A stretch of DNA of 64,000 nucleotides from Boswellia sacra (Eukaryota > Streptophyta > Magnoliopsida > Sapindales > Burseraceae). Both the position numbers and the translations under genes were made by a program. Location: positions 558,001-622,000 of the forward strand of contig SNVD02014754.1 of NCBI GenBank assembly GCA_013180625.2, given 5' to 3'. Of the stretch, positions 57,810 to 64,000 are shown one piece after another; position 1 is the first letter of the stretch, and each line of letters opens with the position of its first letter. A model generated the notes under the pieces. The model ran no database searches and was not told the DNA's origin. It saw only the letters and a list, made by a program, of their open reading frames with translations.

Positions 57810-59840
57810 ATTGGTGAAATCAGGGATTTGAGAGAGAAGGATAATAATGTAATTTTCAAAATAAAATGGTCAAAACCGATGTTTTAAATTCATGTAGCTT
57901 GTTTACCCTCTTTCACGAAACATTAACAACAACAACAGACAAAGACTATACAATCAAATTATATAACATAATTTATATCTATTAATTTGATATAAAATTA
58001 TTTAATAGATGAATTTTAGTATATTAATTAAACTTTATTTAATTTAATTTGTTATTTTTATTTAATCAGTAAATTAATATTGTATATTAGATTATATAAA
58101 TTAGATTTATATACCTAATATTATTATTTTTTATAAAAATAATTATAAATATACAATAAATTATATAACATAGTTTATATAAATTGACTTAATATAAAGT
58201 TAATAAATTGATAGATCTGATTATATATATTAAAATTTATTTAATTTATTGTTTTATTTTTATTTATCTAATAAATTTATTTTGTATAAAATTATATAAA
58301 TTAAATTGCAGAACTTATTTGTATATCCTAATATTAGGCTCTCCGTATAACGAGGTGGGGTGAAATTGGTAATTAAATAGCCAAAGCTTCAATGCAGCGT
58401 ATAATTTATGAGAAATTGGAATATAGTGTAATTTAGGCATGCTTATGGTGGGTGTAGACTCTGATTTCCTGCTGTGCCGTCAGTCCTTAGGTGTTTATTA
58501 ACTTAACTCGGCTTTGTTTGTGGCTTGCTCAGTGAAATGCCGGAATGGCTTGGTGTGAAGGTTTCCATGGAACTCGTCTCCTCGTTGCTCCTACTACTTG
58601 CCCTCCCTTTCTTGACCTATTCGCTTCAACATTTTAAAACTCTATTTTTTTTTTGATTGATTATGGAAACTTCTACTCTTGCAATACAGCTAAGACTCTT
58701 GGTTGAAATAAAAAGATTTTTAACTTGTAGTGGGAATTGTACATGCATCGCCATGCTGTAGTTCAGTTAAATTGGGCCACACTTGTACAGTGATAGCTAC
58801 ATTCTACTACCAATTTAAATTAAGTTGGTCTAGGACACTAGGACTAATACTTTTTTCTGCTAACTAGTTTCAGTTTAGGTTATGGTAATATTTGAAATGG
58901 GGAGATACATTGGAATTTATTTCACTCATGAAATTTTGCATCTGATATGCCTACACTTGTAAAAGTTTAAACGTAACAAGTTCTTGCTGATGCATTTTTC
59001 AATAAATTCTCTTTTATTTGTTTTGAAAGGTCACAAAGTTGGAGAGAGAGAAGAGAGTGGATGCTATTGTAGACCACAATCTTAGTAAAAATTACAAATT
59101 GACTACGTTAAGTTGTAGTATCGGACTTGTTTCTAACTTTTGAAAACAATTCTTCCTTTCTTTCACTCTGTTTTGTTGGCAACCAAACAGAGGTAGGAGT
59201 GTTTTGGAGGATGTTGTAGCTAAACAAAACAGTCACGCGTTTATGCACGAATAATTGAATGAATCACTGAAGTGGAGAGTTAAGATTTTGCTTCCCTCTT
59301 TTTTCTTTTAAATAATTTTCTCTATCGGTTTGATTTCTTGTTTTGTGTTTTGAAATGTTTAGGTTAAGAATTCGCTCAATATTTTTAGTGATATTAAAGA
59401 AACTATTTGCATCTTTATCTTGGTGTGATGTTTTCGTGAGCTATTGTTTCTTATAGTAGTCATGCTATGCCAGTTAACAAGTCATCAATGATAACATTTA
59501 CATGTTATAGGACGTTAGTTATTATTTAAATTTCATTATTTGATGTTGAGTGTTATAACATCTTCTATCACTAAAACCTTTTAATCCCTGTGATGGTACG
59601 AGGGTCTCGGTCTAACTCCTCTGTTATGACTTCTTATTCTTCTGGTTTAGCGGTGCACCTTTCTTGTTTCCCTGGTGGACAAAATGCTAGTTGATATTCT
59701 GTTAATAGTTAAATTCCTTTTACCATATTGGTTGGAATTGGTTGTTATTCAGTCAGTACTATGCACCATTTAAGGTCTGTTTTTTAGTTTTTGTGGTTGG
59801 TATAATTTTAATCGTGATGCAGTTTTTGTTGGTTTTATAG
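57810..59840. other. AT-rich intergenic DNA upstream of rhomboid-like pseudogene
   Basis: 57900-58330 is strongly AT-rich. The first exon of the rhomboid-like gene should be in or beyond this stretch but was not found. A frame near 58537 (MPEWLGVKVSMELVSSLLLL) is hydrophobic but unassigned. Confidence 0.45.
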
Positions 59841-61964
59841 GCAGGTTTGTCCACCAGAGCGAGCCAATGGTAGGAAAGTATTCCTTTCTTTACATCAGCA
59901 GTGGTCATTGTTTATGGGACAATTTACCTTGTCTGCCTTTTGTTTGTATATGATTCCTTATGTGAAATACGGTTCTTGTCGTTTGCAGTCAGATCACGAT
60001 TTCAAGGTATGTTTATCCAATCTCATGGGATGACACATTTATCATCATTCGTATGTCGAAAGACGACAAAATGGGGTGTTTCTCCACATATTGTTAAAAG
60101 GTTGGTGTTTAAACAGAGACTAAGGTCCTTTTTCAATTTGGCTAGACTACTAAACCACTTTGGAAATTCGTAATCATCATGATAAGCCCCTATATATGCT
60201 GAAATTATTTCCTTACATTATATTTGCATTGTTTATTGTTCAAATAATTTTTTTCCTATTTTTCTTTAATTATAGATAACAACTTTGGTTTCTTTATTTG
60301 TTTGTTTATGATGTCATTTTACGTGGATGATTATTAAAAGGAAGTTTTCTTGAGCCAAATATTAATTTGAACTTTGGCATACGTATATGGTAGTTTTTAT
60401 GCCATGATCTAAATAATGCTGTAAATATGATGACATTCCACTTTAATTTTGCTGCGTTGTTATGCAAATATGGCATAAATTGTAGCATGGTCACCCTAGA
60501 TTGGTTACATTTTCTAGAAAAAATAAAATATTCTCCAAGTTAGCTGTTAGGGGAGAATTATCGAAAGTTGAAAGTAGCAGTCACCGGTTTTTGGACATGG
60601 AATTGATATAATTATCATTTGGAGAAGTAGTGTGAATCGACCATTGGGGTAAGTTCATTATTAAGACACATGTCTTATAATTTTCAGTATTTGAAGCCTC
60701 TTATTACATTTGGCTACGTTATATATATACTCATATATTTAGACTTGTTTCTATCTTATGGTCATTAGTCCTACTCTTTTCTATGGCAGTTTACAGGATA
60801 TACACCTCAACATGTTATCTATCTTTTTCATGGTTCGCTACTAGGTGTCATGTCCAACATGTTAGCTTTGGTTCCTTTGGGTTCTGAACTGGAGGGAATC
60901 ATGGGCTCCATCCGCATGTTGTACATGATAATCTTGTTGGCTACAAGCGGCCTATCTGTCATCTTTTTATTGCATTGGTGGCAAGCCACAGCCCTCGTAA
61001 TTCATTCCATTATCTCATGGATGAGTGTGCAATTGGATTCTCAGGAATCATATTTTCTTTGATTGTCATAGATACAAGCCTGAGTGGAGCCCAATGTAGA
61101 AGGTTTGTTTTTTCTACTTCTTGTTCTTAAATTGTAATTAAACATTTGGCTCTTCTGCCTATTAGGGAGAATTAGATGTGCACATGTTTTTTTATCCATG
61201 CTTCTAAGCATTGTCAACATGCATGACTAATTGTAGACATTTTATTGGCTTCTTTTGATCAATGAACTTCTTCTTGAAGTGACTTTCACCTCATTATTTT
61301 TGTTTTGCAGTGTATTTGGTCTCTTCAATGGGCTTTCTAAGTGGTAAATGCAATAACTTTCTTTTAGATGTTAAATTATGAATATTCATGATATTCATTT
61401 ATAAGATCTAAAAAATGTAGGCACTTATAATGGAAGACATGCTTCTTATGACAAATGAGTCGTTGCTTGGACACCTAGGTGGCATTATGTCAGGATTTGC
61501 ATGTACATCCTATTTTCCTTCTCTCCTCTACCATTGTTGTTACTCTGGCATGTATAATTGAGGAGTTACAGAAAATATATGTTTCACTCTCCACATTGTT
61601 AGATGCCCATGGCTTATTCAACTTGCTTATACCTGGAACATCCCTTTATTCTTCGATTGGAGCCTCCTCTTGGCTTGTCAACATTGAATGTAGATTAATT
61701 TTCATTTTCATTTTTCTATTAGATTGCTTTCATATTTTTGACATTTTAAGTGACTGAAGATAAAGGGAGGTTCTTGTGTTTTGGTGTAGGTAGGATTTAA
61801 AATTTTTCCCAATGACTTTGCAAAGCTGCTGGTAAATTTTAAAAGAAAACGGTATTGCTATTATCCGCACTGAAATGGGCACTTCCGAATCCATTAAGAT
61901 CTCTCAAGAAAGACATCTACCGTGATTTCCTGGGTTTTTTTACGCAAATCCTTCTTTGCTTTTA

Positions 61965-62007
<43 letters not shown>

Positions 62008-62567
62008 GGTAGAGTACTTTATGCTAAGATGTCTTTTAGCATCTCCTTATTCTGCACCCTTTATGGACTTGCTATGTCCTCCTTGTAGAGCACTTAAGAA
62101 AGCTTCCTGATTGAAGCAAATTATCTGTGAAATTGTCCATAAAGAGACTACTTTTTATTAATTTGAATTCTGGCTGTTGTGAACCGAAGTGGCACCAGTT
62201 ACTACTTAACAATCTTAACTTATTCATGCTTGTAAGCTGCATATAAGGAGAAACTTTTAAATTTTAACCTGTCTTTGATGATCATGAAATATACATCTTA
62301 AATTACCTGGACAAATGCAGCAGGCAATTAATGGAAATTTCGTGTACATGATTTTCTTTTGGTTTATCTGTCTTTTAACCATGTGTAAAGCTCTTAATCT
62401 ATGTAATCATTTTTCCATTATGAATTTCAGTCTGCTATTACAAGGCGGACTAAGTTCATTATTTGCACTGGTGGCAATCCTTCAGGTTACAACCCCACAC
62501 ATTCTGGCCAGAGGAGTTTTTGGGCAAAGAACAACCAAAAAGAAAAACAAGAAATGAAATTGAAATA
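59841..62567 (+). pseudogene. Rhomboid-like protease (plant RBL15/UBA-rhomboid type), broken
   Basis: Exons: 59841-60006 (SAVVIVYGTIYLVCLL), 60790-61102 (SNMLALVPLGSELEGIMGSI; ECAIGFSGIIFSLIV with the GxSG serine motif), 61311-61343, 61421-61502 (TNESLLGHLGGIMSGF with the catalytic-type histidine), 61603-61689 (HGLFNLLIPGTSLYSSIGAS) and 62431-62567 (FIICTGGNPSGYNPTHSGQ). The family comprises intramembrane serine proteases or pseudoproteases. Lesions: TAG at 59871-59873 where tryptophan is expected, at least two frame shifts in the second exon, phase mismatches at later joins, and loss of the C-terminal UBA part and the first exon. Canonical splice signals remain. Confidence 0.8.
61967..62006. 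repeat. (TA)n microsatellite
   Basis: About 38 bases of alternating TA inside an intron of the rhomboid-like pseudogene. Confidence 0.9.
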
Positions 62568-64000
62568 ATTAAAAAAAAAAGAGGGTGGGCAGTAAAGGAA
62601 AAAGAATTAGAAAACAATATGATGATTTTAAATAAGGAATGGGTAGGAATTATGGTTTATATTGTTTAAGTTAGACATTCAAAGGAAAAATAAAGTGTGT
62701 TTTCTATCAAGTTTTTTGTGTTACACAATTTTCAATGCATTTTACATTAATATCAATCACATATTTTTTTTGTCAAAATTCAATGTCAACCATTTATTCT
62801 TAAATTCATTTGAAAACAAAACACAGAATACATAACCAAATGGAGCCAAAGTTTGCCTTTTGGTTACCCCTCATGATAGAAGACAAAGTTTTTTTAAATT
62901 TGTTCAATTCTTATAAATTGAGGTTCTGTTTGTATTGCTTTGCCATAAACTTGTTTACATTATTATTTAGTTTTTCCTTCCTCCTTCTTTACCCATGCAT
63001 TGATGAGGTACAAATTTCAAATGAGTATTATGTCATCAGGTATTCCTCATGTATGTTGTAATAATTTTAGTACCCTTTTCCTATTCATTGCTTTGAAGAT
63101 TGAAGTTAGTGTCGTAACAATGTTTTAAGCCATTCTGCCAAGAATTATTGACAATCTTTTACATTATAATATTTAGGAAAACCTTGACAAATGATTTACT
63201 TATTTTATTTATTTTTTTCCTTTTGGACATGCTTCGCAAAGGAATTACTATAGATGAATAGACTATCCTAATGGATTTCTTATCAAGAAGGCCAAAGTAT
63301 CTATGTAATATTGGGTGCAAGCAAAGTTGTTAAGATCAGAATATTACCCAGTATTGTTGGGGCACTAGACCCACTTAAGTGGCATTGATGATATGGACAT
63401 AAATTGGGTCTTTGTACGAGAAACTAGTTGCCCTAATTTGTTGTTTTTTTTTGGTGGGGGTGTGGGTTGTGGTTTGTGTGTGTGGAGGGAGAGGAGAGGT
63501 GTGTGTGTGCGTGTGTGTGTAGTCAGAAGCTTAGTTTCTTTTTTGAGTGGTTAAACCCACTTATTAGCATTGATGACATAGCTGAAGTTAGGCACTTCTA
63601 CAGGGTTTCTTTCTGCATTAATGGTTAAACATGGTCTGTTGGATCAAAATCTTACCTCGTGTTGCTGTATTGGGAGTCTTCAGGATCCATAGGATTCTAC
63701 TAATAGTAAATTTCAAGCTTAAAACTAGAGAAAGTGATGCGCAAAGTTCTAATACTATCTATATTTACCATCGTACAGTAATATATTTCACATAAATCAT
63801 ATATGTTATGTGTTTCATATATATATATATATATATATTTTATGTTGTCAACAATATATTCAGTCTACATATAAATGTTTATGAATTATACAAACACAGC
63901 AACAACATATTCTATTTCTACTCTTCCTTCATTATCATAAGCTAGCTAAATCATAAATCTACGATAAATTATAAATTATAATCTTATGTAGATCATAAAT
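62568..64000. other. Intergenic DNA with microsatellites
   Basis: It contains a G/T-rich repeat patch at about 63444-63522 (GTGTGTGT with GGAGGGAGAGG) and a (TA)n run at about 63815-63838. An imperfect direct repeat (ACCCACTTA...GCATTGATGA) occurs near 63369 and 63555. No gene recognised. Confidence 0.55.

Noticed and set aside
1..64000. CRISPR arrays, bacterial operons, prophage or defence systems
   Set aside because: The DNA is eukaryotic nuclear; no regularly spaced palindromic repeats or prokaryotic gene clusters are present.
1..64000. tRNA and rRNA genes
   Set aside because: The recurring TGGTATCAGAGC motifs are retrotransposon primer sites complementary to initiator-Met tRNA, not tRNA genes; no cloverleaf or rRNA stretch was recognised by eye.

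Overview
The window is nuclear DNA of a eudicot plant. Evidence: genes split by GT-AG introns, two intact plant housekeeping genes (an organellar Der/EngA GTPase and the GPI-anchor subunit PIG-C), decayed copies of plant gene families (LCB1, SAUR, rhomboid-like, a kinase-like family), Ty1-copia and Ty3-gypsy retrotransposons primed by initiator-Met tRNA, CACTA, MULE, hAT-like and TRIM elements, a plastid psbC insert and CCCTAAA telomere-type repeats. I cannot name the species.

Layout. 1-8.4 kb is a nest: a Ty1-copia element (family A, minus strand, cut by the window edge) sits inside the 3' LTR of a second copia element (family B, minus strand). Family B also carries a CACTA transposon holding a broken fragment of a Prp28/RH21-type DEAD-box helicase gene. 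8.4-12.7 kb is gene-poor and has an extreme C-rich tract. 12.7-17.9 kb is a second family A copia, plus strand, bounded by a TCCCT target duplication. 18.6-20.7 kb is a broken kinase-like gene. 21.7-25.5 kb is an intact nine-exon Der GTPase gene (minus). 26.6-28.5 kb is a probable hAT-like insertion next to an exon of an unknown gene. 29.6-29.9 kb is a SAUR pseudogene and 30.6-30.9 kb a TRIM. 31.5-41.1 kb is a degenerate, 3'-truncated LCB1 (serine palmitoyltransferase) gene whose seventh intron holds a young chromodomain Ty3-gypsy element. 42.1-42.4 kb is a plastid psbC fragment. 43.8-45.3 kb is an AT-rich inverted-repeat element with an internal minisatellite. 48.4-50.1 kb has degenerate ~100-bp repeats and a telomere-like array split by a LINE fragment. 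53.3-54.2 kb is intact PIG-C, with a MULE (perfect 9-bp duplication) at 57.0-57.8 kb just upstream of its likely leader exon. 59.8-62.6 kb is a broken rhomboid-like gene.

Only Der and PIG-C look functional. No operon-like or cooperating gene system is visible. The main biology is layered transposition, gene-fragment capture and gene decay; many premature stops are of the type expected from C-to-T change. Calls are by eye from translation and motif recognition; no database search or alignment program was run.
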